Source: Denitratisoma oestradiolicum
Lineage (GTDB): Bacteria; Pseudomonadota; Gammaproteobacteria; Burkholderiales; Rhodocyclaceae
Direction: 5' to 3'
Assembly (NCBI RefSeq): GCF_902813185.1
Contig: NZ_LR778301.1
Location: forward strand, 186,001-250,000
Length of the DNA: 64,000 nt
Numbering within the stretch: the stretch's first letter is position 1; the number at the start of each line of letters is the position of its first letter. The notes below the pieces were generated by a model. It was not told where the DNA came from. It did no database searches and saw only the letters and a list, made by a program, of their open reading frames with translations. Below are positions 54,941 to 64,000 of this stretch, piece by piece. Both the position numbers and the translations under genes were made by a program.

Positions 54941-56112
54941 TTGTTTCTGTCCTGGTTTTGTAGGGGAGTGGCCACTGCGAAGGTTACGAATTCCTCTGGA
55001 AGGGGGGCGTTTTCCAGGCTGCGTTGGGTGAAGAGGAAGCGGCCGTCGCAGACAAAGCCCAGCTCCGCCCAGTCCACCTGATTCAGTAACCGGGCCAGGT
55101 GTGCCACGTCCGCGTCGGCCCGGTGGGGAAACAGACCCAGCACGGCGCCATCGAAGTTGTTGCAGGGGTGGGTGAAAAAGGGCTGGGTGTTGCGGGTCTT
55201 GTGATTCACATAGACCCGGGGGGCGTCGGTTTGGGGATGGCGTCGCCCCCATTGCCACCAGTTGTTCTCGTCGAATTTGCGCACACGCCGGGCCAGCAGC
55301 TTCTCCTTGAAGGCATCCAGGTGGGGCAGGGGCAGGTCGTAGATCATGCGCCGGGTCTGGCCGGTCCGGGCGGTGTGGGAGCAGACGAAGTCGGTGTTGC
55401 CAAGCGTTTCGTTGGCGAAGATCTGATCGGCACCTGACACACCGCCCACCTTGACGTTGAACACGCTGGCCAGGGGCACGCTGTAGATGCCGCGGGTGAA
55501 CAGCAACTGGCCTTCGGCCAGCACCATGCGCCGGCCGTTCCGGGTGCGGTGGCTGGCATTGCCCTTTTCGAAGCGCCAGATGGCGCAGTTGGGGGTGGCC
55601 CCGGCGAAGATGCGGGCGTCCCCCAGATCCTCGAAATCGGTGATGGTGCCCTGGTCGAAGAGCCAGGCATTGAGCCGCTTGGCGCCGGTGGCCTTGAGGA
55701 AGTCGCGGGGGGTGATGAAGATCAGCTCGCCGCCTGGCCTGAGCTGACGCACGCATTTCTCGATGAAGTACAGGTACAGGTTGGCGTGGCCGTCCAGCAG
55801 GTGGGAGTCCAGTCGCAGCCGGGTTTCCGGCAGGATGTCCCGGGCCTTCACATAGGGTGGGTTGCCGATGATGGTGTCGAAGCACTCGCCCACCGGATAA
55901 CTGAAAAAATCCTGGTGCAGGGCGTGATCCGGGCAGATCGTCCCATCGTGTTCGATGGCCACGCAGTCAGGCAGTCGGGAGGAAAATGCGCCGTCGCCGC
56001 AGGCGGGTTCCAGCACCCGTCCCTGGTTGCGCATCAGGGCCAACATGCGCGTGACGATGGCATCGGGAGTGAACACCTGGCCACGGCGGCTTACATCAAG
56101 GGCTGGGGGCAT
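54934..56112 (-). CDS. N6-adenine DNA methyltransferase-like protein (solitary)
   Basis: A class I methyltransferase with RRGQVFTPDAIV, the SAM motif VLEPACGDGAFSS and the catalytic NPPY in IIGNPPYVKARD, typical of gamma-class/Eco57I-like adenine methyltransferases. The C-terminal part would recognise DNA. No restriction gene adjoins it. ATG 56112 gives 392 residues; ATG 56160 gives 408. Divergent from ybiT. Confidence 0.88.
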   Translation of the reverse strand: MPPALDVSRRGQVFTPDAIVTRMLALMRNQGRVLEPACGDGAFSSRLPDCVAIEHDGTICPDHALHQDFFSYPVGECFDTIIGNPPYVKARDILPETRLRLDSHLLDGHANLYLYFIEKCVRQLRPGGELIFITPRDFLKATGAKRLNAWLFDQGTITDFEDLGDARIFAGATPNCAIWRFEKGNASHRTRNGRRMVLAEGQLLFTRGIYSVPLASVFNVKVGGVSGADQIFANETLGNTDFVCSHTARTGQTRRMIYDLPLPHLDAFKEKLLARRVRKFDENNWWQWGRRHPQTDAPRVYVNHKTRNTQPFFTHPCNNFDGAVLGLFPHRADADVAHLARLLNQVDWAELGFVCDGRFLFTQRSLENAPLPEEFVTFAVATPLQNQDRNNY

Positions 56113-56180
56113 GGAGCGGGCTGGTAGAATCGCGGGTTCTGCCGGCATCCGCCGGGGCAATTCTCAGGTAGGAAAACAAG

Positions 56181-57812
56181 ATGCTGGTCGCGTCGAATAT
56201 TACCATGCAGTTCGGGGCCAAGCCCCTCTTCGACAATGTCTCCGTCAAGTTTGGCGAGGGCAATCGCTATGGCCTGATCGGCGCCAATGGCGCCGGCAAA
56301 TCCACCTTCATGAAGATCCTGGCCGGGGTGCTGGAGCCCTCCGCCGGCAATGTCTCCATGGACCCGGGCGAACGCATGTCCTTTCTGCGCCAGGACCAGT
56401 TCGGCTACGAGGACATGCGGGTGCTGGATGTGGTGCTGATGGGCCATGCCGAGATGTGGGCGGTGATGCAGGAAAAGGATGCCATCTACGCCAACCCGGA
56501 GGCCAGCGAAGACGACTACATGCACGCGGCGGAACTGGAGAGCAAGTTCGCCGAGTACGACGGTTATACGGCGGAATCCCGCGCTGGCGAGTTGCTGCTG
56601 GGCGTGGGCATTCCCACCGAACAGCACAACGGCCCCATGCGCGAAGTGGCCCCCGGCTGGAAGTTGCGGGTGCTGCTCTGTCAGGCCCTGTTCGCCAACC
56701 CGGATATCCTGCTGCTGGACGAACCCACCAACAACCTGGACATCAACACCATCCGCTGGCTGGAGGACGTGCTGAATCAGCGCGAGTCCACCATGATCAT
56801 CATTTCCCACGACCGCCATTTCCTCAATCAGGTGTGCACCCACATGGCGGATCTGGACTACGGCACCATCAAGGTCTACGGCGGCAACTACGACGACTTC
56901 ATGGAGGCCAGCAGCATGGCCCGGGAGCGCCAGCAGGCCGCCAACAGCCGGGCCAAGGAACGCATCGCCGACCTGCAGGATTTCGTGCGCCGCTTCTCCG
57001 CCAACAAGTCCAAGGCGCGCCAGGCCACCAGCCGTCTGAAGCTGATCGACAAGATCCGGCCCGAGGACGTGAAACCTTCCTCGCGCCAGTATCCCTGGAT
57101 ACGCTTCGAGTACGACGACAAGGAAAAACTGCATCGCCTGGCGGTGGAGCTGGACAACGTCAGCTTCGGCTACGATCCCAAGACTCCGGTGATCAAGGGT
57201 TTTTCCACGGCCATCGAGGCCGGCGACAAGGTGGCCATCATCGGCGAGAACGGCGTCGGCAAGACCACCCTGCTGCGTCTGCTGGCGGGAGAGTCCCTGG
57301 GCGGGCTGGTGCCCAACTTCGGCACGGTGAAATGGGCCGAGAAGGCCAAGCCCGGCTACTTCGGCCAGGACCATGCCGACGATTTCGCCTCGGGCGAGAG
57401 CCTCACCGAATGGATCGTGCAGTGGGTGCGGGAGGGGGGCTACGACGGCAACGACGTGGAAACCCTGATCCGCGGCACCCTGGGCCGGCTGCTGTTTTCC
57501 GGTGATGAAGTGAAAAAGTCGGTGAAGGTGATCTCCGGTGGCGAGCAGGGCCGCATGCTCTTCGGCAAACTGATGCTGCTGCGGCGTAACGTGCTGCTGA
57601 TGGACGAGCCCACCAATCACCTGGACATGGAATCCATCGAGTCCCTCAACACCGGCCTGGACAAGTTCCCCGGCACCCTGATCTTCGTCTCCCACGATCG
57701 GGAGTTTGTCTCGTCGTTGGCCACCCGCATCATCGACATCAAGCAGGATCACCGCATCGTCGATTACCGGGGGACCTACGAGGAATACCTGGCCAGTCAG
57801 GGCATCGAGTAA
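56181..57812 (+). CDS. ybiT: ABC-F ATPase, YbiT type
   Basis: A 543-residue cytoplasmic protein with two ABC domains. Walker A motifs GANGAGKST and GENGVGKTT, and Walker B plus DEPTN in both halves ([32 protein letters not shown]). The first signature is the YbiT-specific [11 protein letters not shown] in place of LSGGQ. ABC-F proteins act on the ribosomal E site. No membrane segments. Confidence 0.95.
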   Translation: MLVASNITMQFGAKPLFDNVSVKFGEGNRYGLIGANGAGKSTFMKILAGVLEPSAGNVSMDPGERMSFLRQDQFGYEDMRVLDVVLMGHAEMWAVMQEKDAIYANPEASEDDYMHAAELESKFAEYDGYTAESRAGELLLGVGIPTEQHNGPMREVAPGWKLRVLLCQALFANPDILLLDEPTNNLDINTIRWLEDVLNQRESTMIIISHDRHFLNQVCTHMADLDYGTIKVYGGNYDDFMEASSMARERQQAANSRAKERIADLQDFVRRFSANKSKARQATSRLKLIDKIRPEDVKPSSRQYPWIRFEYDDKEKLHRLAVELDNVSFGYDPKTPVIKGFSTAIEAGDKVAIIGENGVGKTTLLRLLAGESLGGLVPNFGTVKWAEKAKPGYFGQDHADDFASGESLTEWIVQWVREGGYDGNDVETLIRGTLGRLLFSGDEVKKSVKVISGGEQGRMLFGKLMLLRRNVLLMDEPTNHLDMESIESLNTGLDKFPGTLIFVSHDREFVSSLATRIIDIKQDHRIVDYRGTYEEYLASQGIE

Positions 57813-57822
57813 GCTGGCTCCG

Positions 57823-58383
57823 ATGGGATTGTTGCGTACCCCCGCCCGCCTCGCCTTGCGCCTGCTCGGCTGGCGCCTGCTGGATCTGCCGGCGCGGCCG
57901 GACAAGGCGGTGGTGTTGGGCTACCCCCACACGTCGAACTGGGACTTCCCTCTGTGCCTGCTGGCCCTCGCGGCCCTGGAGCTGGACGCCCATTGGGCCG
58001 GCAAGGACACCCTGTTCCGGCCGCCCTTCGGTGCCCTGATGCGGGGCCTGGGCGGTATTCCGGTGAATCGGCGGGAGCCCACCGGTTTTGTCACTCGCAT
58101 CGCCGCAGCCTTCAGCCGTCAGCCCCGCTTCAATCTGGTGATTGCGCCGGAGGGCACCCGCAGCCTGCGGGAGGGCTGGAAATCCGGCTTCTATCGCATT
58201 GCCATGGAGGCAGAGGTGCCGGTGATCCTGGGCACCATCGACTACGGCCGGCGGGAACTGGGGCTGATGGCCTGCATTCACCTGACGGGTGATGAGGACG
58301 CCGACATGGCCCGCATCGCCGCCCACTACAGCGACCGCCGGGGCCTGCACCCGGAGCTGGCCTCGCCGGTAAGACTACTTTGA
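57823..58383 (+). CDS. 1-acylglycerol-3-phosphate acyltransferase-like protein
   Basis: A 186-residue PlsC-fold protein with HTSNWD (HX4D) near residue 37, GGIPVNRREPTG and IAPEGTRSLREGWKSGFYRI. It is a second acyltransferase of the plsC group, likely acting on lysophospholipids or glycan lipids. It sits between two ABC-F genes and its stop overlaps the TTG start of the next gene (TTGA). Confidence 0.9.
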   Translation: MGLLRTPARLALRLLGWRLLDLPARPDKAVVLGYPHTSNWDFPLCLLALAALELDAHWAGKDTLFRPPFGALMRGLGGIPVNRREPTGFVTRIAAAFSRQPRFNLVIAPEGTRSLREGWKSGFYRIAMEAEVPVILGTIDYGRRELGLMACIHLTGDEDADMARIAAHYSDRRGLHPELASPVRLL

Positions 58384-60299
58384 TCCAGTTACGCAATCTT
58401 TGCTTTGGCCGTGGCAGTGAAGTTCTGGTGGATGGGGCTTCCCTGCAAATCCATCCGGGTTGGCACGTGGGCCTCACCGGCGCCAACGGCTGCGGCAAGT
58501 CTTCCTTTCTGGCCCTGTTGCGGGGCCAGCTTCATGCCGAGCGGGGCGACCTGGAAATGCCGCCGGGCTGGGTGGTGGGGCATGTGGCCCAGGACACCCC
58601 GGCCCTTGCGGAAGGCGCTCTGAATTTTGTCGTGGCCGGCGACGAGGAGTTCGCCGCCATCGAAGGCGAACTGGCCGCCGCCGAGGCCGCTCACAGTACG
58701 GACGGCGAACGCATTGCCCTGCTCCATGGCCGGCTCCAGGAAATCGATGGCTACGGCGCCCGCTCCCGGGCCGCGGCCCTGCTCCACGGCCTGGGTTTTT
58801 CCGACGCCGACTTCATCCGGCCCGTGGCGGAGTTCTCCGGCGGCTGGCGGGTGCGCCTCAATCTGGCCCGGGCTCTGATGTGTCGCTCCGACCTGTTGCT
58901 ACTGGACGAGCCCACCAACCACCTGGACCTGGACGCGGTGCTCTGGCTGGAGGAGTGGCTCAAGCGCTACCCCGGCACCCTGCTGCTGATCTCCCACGAC
59001 CGGGATTTCCTCGATGCGGTGGTGGAGCGGGTGCTGCATGTGGAGCAGCGGCGCATGACCCTTTACGCCGGCAACTACTCGGCCTTCGAGCGCACCCGGG
59101 CCGAGCGTCTGGCGGGTCAGCAGGCCAGCTATGAAAAGCAGCAGCGCCAGGTCGCCCATCTGCACAAGTACATCGACCGCTTCCGCGCTCAGGCCACCAA
59201 GGCCCGCCAGGCCCAGAGCCGCCTGAAGGCCCTGGACCGGATGGAGCTGATTGCCGCCGCCCATGCGGACACGCCCTTCAGCTTCACATTCATGGAGCCG
59301 GTCGGCATGTCCGATCCGTTGCTGCAACTGGAAAAGGTCAGTATCGGCTACAGCCCGGCACCCGAGGCGGCTCTGATCCGCCAGGTCAGCCTGAGTCTGC
59401 GCCCGGGTATGCGCCTGGGCCTCCTGGGGCGCAACGGTGCCGGCAAGTCCACCCTGGTCAAATGTCTCTCGGGGGTGCTGGCCCCTGTCGGTGGCAAGCG
59501 CATCGAGGGGCGCCATCTGCGCATCGGCTATTTCGCCCAGCACCAGTTGGAACAATTGCGGCCCGACGAGTCGCCTCTGCAACACCTGATGCGTCAGGAA
59601 CCTCTGAGCCGGGAACAGGAGATGCGCGACTATCTGGGTGGATTCGATTTTCGCGGCGATATGGTGACGGAACCCTGTGGCCGCTTTTCCGGTGGCGAGA
59701 AGACACGCCTGGCCCTGGCCCTGCTGATCCGCCAGCGCCCCAACCTGCTGTTGCTGGACGAGCCCACCAACCACCTGGACCTGGAAATGCGCGAGGCCCT
59801 GACCCTGGCCCTCCAGGAAACCGAGGCGGCGGTGGTGCTGGTCTCCCACGATCGCCATTTGCTGCGCACCACCTGCGACGAGTTGTGGCGGGTCCATGAC
59901 GGCGTGGCCGAACCCTTCGACGGCGACCTGGACGACTATGCCCGCTGGCTGGACAAGCTGCGGGGCGAATCCAACGAAGCGGGTAGCAGCGATGAGGGCA
60001 AGGCCTCCCGCAAGGAGGCCCGGGCAGAAACCGCCGCTCAGCGCCAGGCCCTGCTGGCCCAGCGTCGCCCTCTGCTGAAGGAAGTGGAGAAACTGGAAAA
60101 GCAGCTGGCGGGTTGGCAGGGAGAAAAGGCCTTGCTCGATACGCGGTTGGCAGACCCTGCCCTCTACACTGTATCGGACAGGACACTGATGGAAAGCCTG
60201 CTCAAGCGCCAGGCAGAATTGGCCAGTAATATCGAGGCGACGGAACTGCGCTGGTTGGAAGTGCAGGAGGCCCTGGAGGCCCTGATCGAACAGGACTGA
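58380..60299 (+). CDS. yheS: ABC-F ATPase, YheS type
   Basis: A 639-residue two-domain ABC-F protein close to E. coli YheS in length and sequence: [48 protein letters not shown], a linker with KYIDRFRAQATKARQAQSR, and GRNGAGKSTLVK. A coiled-coil C-terminal tail follows. Start codon is TTG 58380, overlapping the previous stop; this is inferred from the family's MI-x-L beginning. Confidence 0.94.
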   Translation: MIQLRNLCFGRGSEVLVDGASLQIHPGWHVGLTGANGCGKSSFLALLRGQLHAERGDLEMPPGWVVGHVAQDTPALAEGALNFVVAGDEEFAAIEGELAAAEAAHSTDGERIALLHGRLQEIDGYGARSRAAALLHGLGFSDADFIRPVAEFSGGWRVRLNLARALMCRSDLLLLDEPTNHLDLDAVLWLEEWLKRYPGTLLLISHDRDFLDAVVERVLHVEQRRMTLYAGNYSAFERTRAERLAGQQASYEKQQRQVAHLHKYIDRFRAQATKARQAQSRLKALDRMELIAAAHADTPFSFTFMEPVGMSDPLLQLEKVSIGYSPAPEAALIRQVSLSLRPGMRLGLLGRNGAGKSTLVKCLSGVLAPVGGKRIEGRHLRIGYFAQHQLEQLRPDESPLQHLMRQEPLSREQEMRDYLGGFDFRGDMVTEPCGRFSGGEKTRLALALLIRQRPNLLLLDEPTNHLDLEMREALTLALQETEAAVVLVSHDRHLLRTTCDELWRVHDGVAEPFDGDLDDYARWLDKLRGESNEAGSSDEGKASRKEARAETAAQRQALLAQRRPLLKEVEKLEKQLAGWQGEKALLDTRLADPALYTVSDRTLMESLLKRQAELASNIEATELRWLEVQEALEALIEQD

Positions 60300-60366
60300 A
60301 TGTTTCCACGGCGCGGGTTTCCCTGTATTTTCCCGGGGAACCCAGCGGTATTGTCACGGAGTATCC

Positions 60367-60933
60367 ATGCCAGCAAAGAAGCCCCTGTCCGGTCGGTCTA
60401 TGGTGGATCCGGATTTCTATCAGGCCCAGCAAAAGATGCCCCTCGGTTTTCTGATGGGCATGATTGCCAATAAACTGAATCGCTGGGTGGATGCGGAGTT
60501 GGCGCCCTGGAAGATTACCGGCTCCCAGTGGGGGGTCTGCCGCATGATCAATAAAGGCCTGGGCAATACCGCTGCCGACCTGTCCCGCCGTTATGGCTAC
60601 GATTCCGGCGCCCTCGCCCGTATTCTGCAGGCCCTGGAGAATAAGGGCCTGATACGGCGGGAACGCAGCTCCGATGACCAGCGCCGGGTAAATCTGCAAG
60701 TCACCGAGCGGGGCCGGACGCTGATCGAAGAATCACTGCCCCGCATCCGGCATATTGGCGACATAACCACCGAGGGTTTCAGTGCAGAGGAAGTGAAGTT
60801 GTTCAAGGACTTCCTGCTGCGCGCCCATTTGCATCTGGCGGGTGATGGGGCAAAGGCCGGAGAGCCGGCGCCCGCACCCGCCAGCGACGAGGTTCCGCCA
60901 CTCAGCCCCTGGGATCGATTGAGTCGGCCCTGA
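60367..60933 (+). CDS. MarR family transcriptional regulator
   Basis: A 188-residue winged-helix regulator: TAADLSRRYGYDSGALARIL (recognition region), LENKGLIRRERSSDDQRRV and LQVTERGRTLIEE are typical. Its C-terminal tail is proline-rich and non-conserved. Targets unknown. It ends 1 nt before the convergent lipoprotein gene's stop. Confidence 0.92.
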   Translation: MPAKKPLSGRSMVDPDFYQAQQKMPLGFLMGMIANKLNRWVDAELAPWKITGSQWGVCRMINKGLGNTAADLSRRYGYDSGALARILQALENKGLIRRERSSDDQRRVNLQVTERGRTLIEESLPRIRHIGDITTEGFSAEEVKLFKDFLLRAHLHLAGDGAKAGEPAPAPASDEVPPLSPWDRLSRP

Positions 60934-60934
60934 A

Positions 60935-61354
60935 TCACTTGTAGATCAGGTCGAAGAGTCGGGACTGGTCGTCCACACAGACCCCGCCTCCCTGGGTGCC
61001 GCTGCTGCTGGCCAGATCGCAACGCAGTCCCTTGCCGTCGGGGGAGTTCAACAAGGCCTTGTAGGTGGTACTGTCCCCGTACGCATGGATGGTGCCGAAC
61101 TGGGGCAGGGAACGTCGGCCGCCGATGGAATGGGTTTCGATGAAGCCAAAGCTGTCGGCCGATGAGGTGCGGATCATGGGGCCGCTGTAGTTGATGCCTT
61201 CGATGGTGACGGACAGGATCGTCGTACCCTGGCCGTCACTTTGTACCAGGCCGCCGTATTGGGTGCCGCTGTCGCGGCCCATCAGCTGTACCCGGGACTG
61301 ACTGGCGCAACCGGCCAGCAGGACCAACAGGGCAAATGGTATCAGTCTGTTCAT
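60935..61354 (-). CDS. Small outer-membrane-type lipoprotein
   Basis: A 139-residue lipoprotein with lipobox LLAGC (Cys 16). The mature part is glycine- and serine-rich with one Cys pair (RCDLASS...GVCVDD). Family not recognised. Its upstream region (61355-61549) is shared with divergent uppP and shows no further gene. Confidence 0.8.
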   Translation of the reverse strand: MNRLIPFALLVLLAGCASQSRVQLMGRDSGTQYGGLVQSDGQGTTILSVTIEGINYSGPMIRTSSADSFGFIETHSIGGRRSLPQFGTIHAYGDSTTYKALLNSPDGKGLRCDLASSSGTQGGGVCVDDQSRLFDLIYK

Positions 61355-61549
61355 GGCAGTCTCCTCGTTGCGGGAACACTGTTGACGTTCCTGGGCGCAA
61401 GCTTAGCCCAGGCGGCATGAATGTGGACTGCTACATCTCAGGTGAATTCAACGGATTTGCAACGCGATATTACCGAGCCGCTCTTCAGCCCTGTCGGGAG
61501 CCTGATCGCCCCATGATAAAATCCGCAGCCTCCTCCGTCCGCCTCCCCC

Positions 61550-62374
61550 ATGGATCCCATCCTGCTGCTGCATGCTTTGATCCTCGGCGTCGTCGAGGGT
61601 CTGACCGAGTTCCTGCCTATCTCCAGTACCGGTCATCTGATTCTGGCCGGGGATTTGCTCGGCTTCAACGACGACAGGGCCAAACTATTCGAGATCGTCA
61701 TCCAGTCCGGCGCCATCCTGGCGGTCTGCTGGGAGTATCGGGTCCGCATCGCACGGGTGCTGCTGGGCCTGCCTCGACAGCGGGAGGCCCAGCGCTTCGT
61801 GCTCAACCTGTTCATCGCCTTTCTGCCCCTGGCCCTGCTCGGTCTGGCTTTCGGGCAGGCCATCAAGGCCCATCTGTTCAAACCGCTGCCCGTGGCCCTG
61901 GCCTTCATCATCGGTGGCCTGGTGATCCTCTGGGCGGAAAAACGCCAGCACCGCATCCGGGTCGAGACGGTGGAGGAACTGGATGTGGTCGATGCCTTCA
62001 CTCTGGGCCTGGCCCAGGCCCTGGCCCTGATCCCCGGCACTTCCCGCTCCGGCGCCACCATCATCGGCGGACTGTTGCTCGGTCTTTCCCGCAGGGCGGC
62101 CACGGAGTTCTCCTTTTTCCTGGCCATTCCCACCCTGCTGGTGGCCACCGCCTATCAGCTCTACAAGGAGCGCGCCCTGCTCAATGCCGACGATATCGGC
62201 ATGTGGCTGGTGGGTTTCGTCGCCGCCTTCGCCTCCGCCTTCCTCTGTGTGCGCTGGTTGCTGCGTTACATTGCCAGCCACGATTTCACCCTGTTCGCCT
62301 GGTACCGCATCGTCTTCGGGCTGGTGGTACTGGCCACCTGGCAATTGAACTGGGTGGACTGGACCGGCCCATGA
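61550..62374 (+). CDS. uppP: Undecaprenyl-diphosphate phosphatase (BacA/UppP)
   Basis: A 274-residue polytopic membrane enzyme that recycles the lipid carrier for peptidoglycan and O-antigen. Motifs [17 protein letters not shown] and [13 protein letters not shown] are the catalytic signatures. Coupled to the esterase gene (ATGA overlap). Confidence 0.96.
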   Translation: MDPILLLHALILGVVEGLTEFLPISSTGHLILAGDLLGFNDDRAKLFEIVIQSGAILAVCWEYRVRIARVLLGLPRQREAQRFVLNLFIAFLPLALLGLAFGQAIKAHLFKPLPVALAFIIGGLVILWAEKRQHRIRVETVEELDVVDAFTLGLAQALALIPGTSRSGATIIGGLLLGLSRRAATEFSFFLAIPTLLVATAYQLYKERALLNADDIGMWLVGFVAAFASAFLCVRWLLRYIASHDFTLFAWYRIVFGLVVLATWQLNWVDWTGP

Positions 62375-62940
62375 TTCTCTATCTGCACGGTTTCGCTTCC
62401 TCGCCGCAATCCCTCAAGGCTCGGCAACTCCAGGCGCGGATGCATCAACGGGGCCTGGGGCGCCACTTCGCCGCCCCCCAGCTGCCGGTGTCGCCAGCCG
62501 CCGCCATCGCCCTGGCCGAGACCCTGATCGCCCGGGCCACAGCCCCCGTGACCCTGGTGGGTTCCTCCCTGGGCGGGCACTACGCCACCTGGCTGGCCGA
62601 ACGCCATGACCTCCGCGCCGTGGTGGTGAATCCGGCGGTGCTGGCCCATTTGTCCCTGGATCGCTATCTGGGCACCAAGACCCACTACCACTCCGGGGAA
62701 AGTTTTGAATTCACCCGGGACCACATGGCCGAGATGGCGGCGCTGACCGTTCCCGCCATCAGCCACCCCAAGCGCTACTGGCTGCTGGCGGAGCAGGGCG
62801 ACGAGGTACTCGACTACCGTCAGGCTGTGGACCTCTACCGCGGCGCCCGTCAGACCGTGCTGGCGGGCGGTGACCACAGTTTCACCCGCTGGGAAGATTA
62901 TCTGGACGAAGTCATCGACTTCGCCGTACTGGAATCATGA
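62371..62940 (+). CDS. YqiA-type alpha/beta hydrolase
   Basis: A 189-residue esterase-like protein: [19 protein letters not shown], nucleophile elbow [34 protein letters not shown] and the C-terminal [12 protein letters not shown] with the catalytic His. YqiA-type esterases hydrolyse short acyl esters; the physiological substrate is unknown. Its stop overlaps the next gene's ATG. Confidence 0.92.
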   Translation: MILYLHGFASSPQSLKARQLQARMHQRGLGRHFAAPQLPVSPAAAIALAETLIARATAPVTLVGSSLGGHYATWLAERHDLRAVVVNPAVLAHLSLDRYLGTKTHYHSGESFEFTRDHMAEMAALTVPAISHPKRYWLLAEQGDEVLDYRQAVDLYRGARQTVLAGGDHSFTRWEDYLDEVIDFAVLES

Positions 62941-64000
62941 ATATCCTGTTTGAAGAAGAAGGCAGTTTCAAGGCCGGCAGTGTGCTGGCCGACAACACCA
63001 CCTCCCTGCAGGTGGAACTACCCACGGGCAAGCGCTCCAAGGTCAAGGCGGCCAATGTACTGTTGCGCTTTGTCGCCCCCTCTGCCGCCGAGCTGCTGAC
63101 CCAGGCCGAGAGCGAGGCTGGGTCCATTGATACCGATTTCCTCTGGGAAGCCTGCCCCGAGGGGGAGTTCGGCTTCGAGGACATGGCGACCGACTACTAC
63201 GGCCAGAAGCCCACTGCCGTGGAAGCCGCCACCCTGCTGCTGGCCCTCCATGCCGCGCCCATGTATTTCCATCGCAAGGGCAAGGGACGCTTCCGCAAGG
63301 CGCCGCCGGAGATACTCCAGGCCGCCAAGGCCGGCCTGGAAAAGAAGCGCCTCCAGGCCGAGGCCCAGGAACGCATGGCCGGGGAACTCAAGGCGGGTCG
63401 CCTGCCCGCCGAATTCCCGCCCCTGCTGCGGGAGATGCTCTACAAGCCGGACCGCAACCGCATTGAGACCAAGGCCCTGGAGGCTGCCTGTGCCGAGACC
63501 GGCCTGTCGGTGCCCCGGCTGCTGGAAAAGTGCGGCGCCATCACCGATACCCACGAATATCACCTGGGAAGATTCCTGTTCGAGTTCTTTCCCAAGGGAA
63601 CCGGGTTCCCGGCTCCTTGGGACAATAACGAGGCCCCCCCTCCCATCCTCCCCCGCCAAGCGGGGGAGGTGACTGATCACCCCCCTTCCCCGGGAAGGGG
63701 GGATGGGGGGGAAGGCCCACCCTTTGACGATGGAGAATGGCGTGGACTTCCGCTTGCGGAAGTCCACGCCTTCTCCATCGACGATGCCCACACCACGGAA
63801 ATCGACGATGCCTTTTCCGTTGTCTTCCAACCTGACGGGGGCATGCGGGTAGGCATCCACATCGCCGCGCCAGGCCTGGGCATCAGCCCGGAGTCCGATC
63901 TGGGAAAGATCGCCCGGGAGCGACTGTCCACGGTCTATATGCCCGGCCGCAAGATCACCATGCTGCCCGAGCCCGTGGTGGAGCGCTTCACCCTTTCCGC
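62937..64000 (+). CDS. RNase II/R-type exoribonuclease (RNB domain), 3' end outside window
   Basis: At least 354 residues, open to the window edge. The N-terminal part (about 1-225) is the helical/OB-like lead of betaproteobacterial RNase II homologues, ending YHLGRFLFEFFPKGTG. The RNB domain then begins with VHAFSIDDAHTTEIDDAFSV, which carries the metal-binding Asp residues. Between them lie about 35 extra residues (roughly 228-262) encoded by a palindromic repeat, plus a fold-back copy of the first RNB codons. The frame is intact. ATG 62937 overlaps the esterase stop. Confidence 0.92.
   Translation, partial: MNILFEEEGSFKAGSVLADNTTSLQVELPTGKRSKVKAANVLLRFVAPSAAELLTQAESEAGSIDTDFLWEACPEGEFGFEDMATDYYGQKPTAVEAATLLLALHAAPMYFHRKGKGRFRKAPPEILQAAKAGLEKKRLQAEAQERMAGELKAGRLPAEFPPLLREMLYKPDRNRIETKALEAACAETGLSVPRLLEKCGAITDTHEYHLGRFLFEFFPKGTGFPAPWDNNEAPPPILPRQAGEVTDHPPSPGRGDGGEGPPFDDGEWRGLPLAEVHAFSIDDAHTTEIDDAFSVVFQPDGGMRVGIHIAAPGLGISPESDLGKIARERLSTVYMPGRKITMLPEPVVERFTLS
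63633..63717 (+). repeat. C/G-rich palindromic repeat inside the RNB-domain gene
   Basis: Two adjacent hairpins: cctcccccg/cgggggagg (63647-63669) and ccccccttccc/gggaagggggg (63680-63702). This resembles the hairpin cores of the other repeats in the window. It is translated in frame as a Pro/Gly-rich stretch. Confidence 0.8.
63728..63780 (+). repeat. 24-bp inverted repeat (fold-back) within the RNB-domain gene
   Basis: Left arm 63728-63752 and right arm 63757-63780 pair over 24 bp with one bulged base (63738) and a 4-nt loop. The right arm encodes the conserved EVHAFSID start of the RNB domain; the left arm is its inverted copy and lies directly after the inserted repeat. Confidence 0.85.

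Noticed and set aside
60301-60366. Terminator-like gggtttccc...ggggaaccc pairing after yheS
   Set aside because: The stem has a mismatch and no T-run follows; evidence too weak.
63647-63702. Hairpins as intrinsic terminators
   Set aside because: They lie inside an open coding frame, have no T-tract and match repeat cores.

Overview
This is a GC-rich, densely coded chromosomal segment of a Gram-negative bacterium, most likely a betaproteobacterium of the Rhodocyclales/Nitrosomonadales type. That placement is an inference from gene content: alpha2beta2 glycyl-tRNA synthetase (glyQ/glyS), pyrB next to a catalytically dead dihydroorotase, yggS-proC-yggT-yggU beside pilT-pilU, LPS core genes (waaC, waaA), and a waaA/TolC/rhodanese/pcm cluster. 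About 60 protein genes are supported. No rRNA, tRNA, CRISPR array, insertion sequence or prophage was seen.

Layout. 1-4.7 kb: start of a secreted protein, a methyltransferase, threonine deaminase, a YqaA-type membrane protein and a MATE exporter. 4.8-10.8 kb: the standout region, an apparent extracellular electron transfer (EET) locus. It encodes a monoheme cytochrome c, an MtrA/MtoA-type decaheme cytochrome, an MtrB/PioB-type outer-membrane barrel, and a large inner-membrane protein joining nine heme-c sites to a b-type cytochrome membrane domain, the architecture of Geobacter CbcL. 10.9-19 kb: a GGDEF/EAL protein, two tandem diguanylate cyclases with periplasmic heme-c sensor domains, glyoxalase I, and a periplasmic pair (EB_dh-type heme-binding protein plus cupredoxin). 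19-27 kb: a YgjP metallopeptidase with a degenerate paralogue, plsC, gmhB, glyS/glyQ, an enoyl-CoA hydratase-like gene, yqgE-ruvX. 26.7-38.8 kb: pyrimidine genes, twin SDR genes, yggU-yggT-proC-yggS, pilT-pilU, HDOD, an acyltransferase, FKBP, apaH. 38.8-47 kb: cell-surface polysaccharide and LPS core genes. 47-56 kb: TolC, rhodanese, pcm, an RND efflux operon under a TetR regulator, and a solitary adenine methyltransferase. 56-64 kb: two ABC-F proteins, acyltransferase, MarR, lipoprotein, uppP, YqiA-type esterase and a partial RNase II-type gene.

How it fits together. The EET genes could carry electrons between the quinone pool (CbcL-like b/c cytochrome), the periplasm (monoheme cytochrome) and the cell exterior (MtrA/MtrB conduit). 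The following c-di-GMP genes include two enzymes with periplasmic heme-c sensors, which suggests redox-controlled lifestyle switching. A second theme is palindromic GC-rich repeats. Most are intergenic, but two lie in frame inside essential-type genes (waaA and the RNase II-type gene), and one is accompanied by an inverted copy of host coding sequence.
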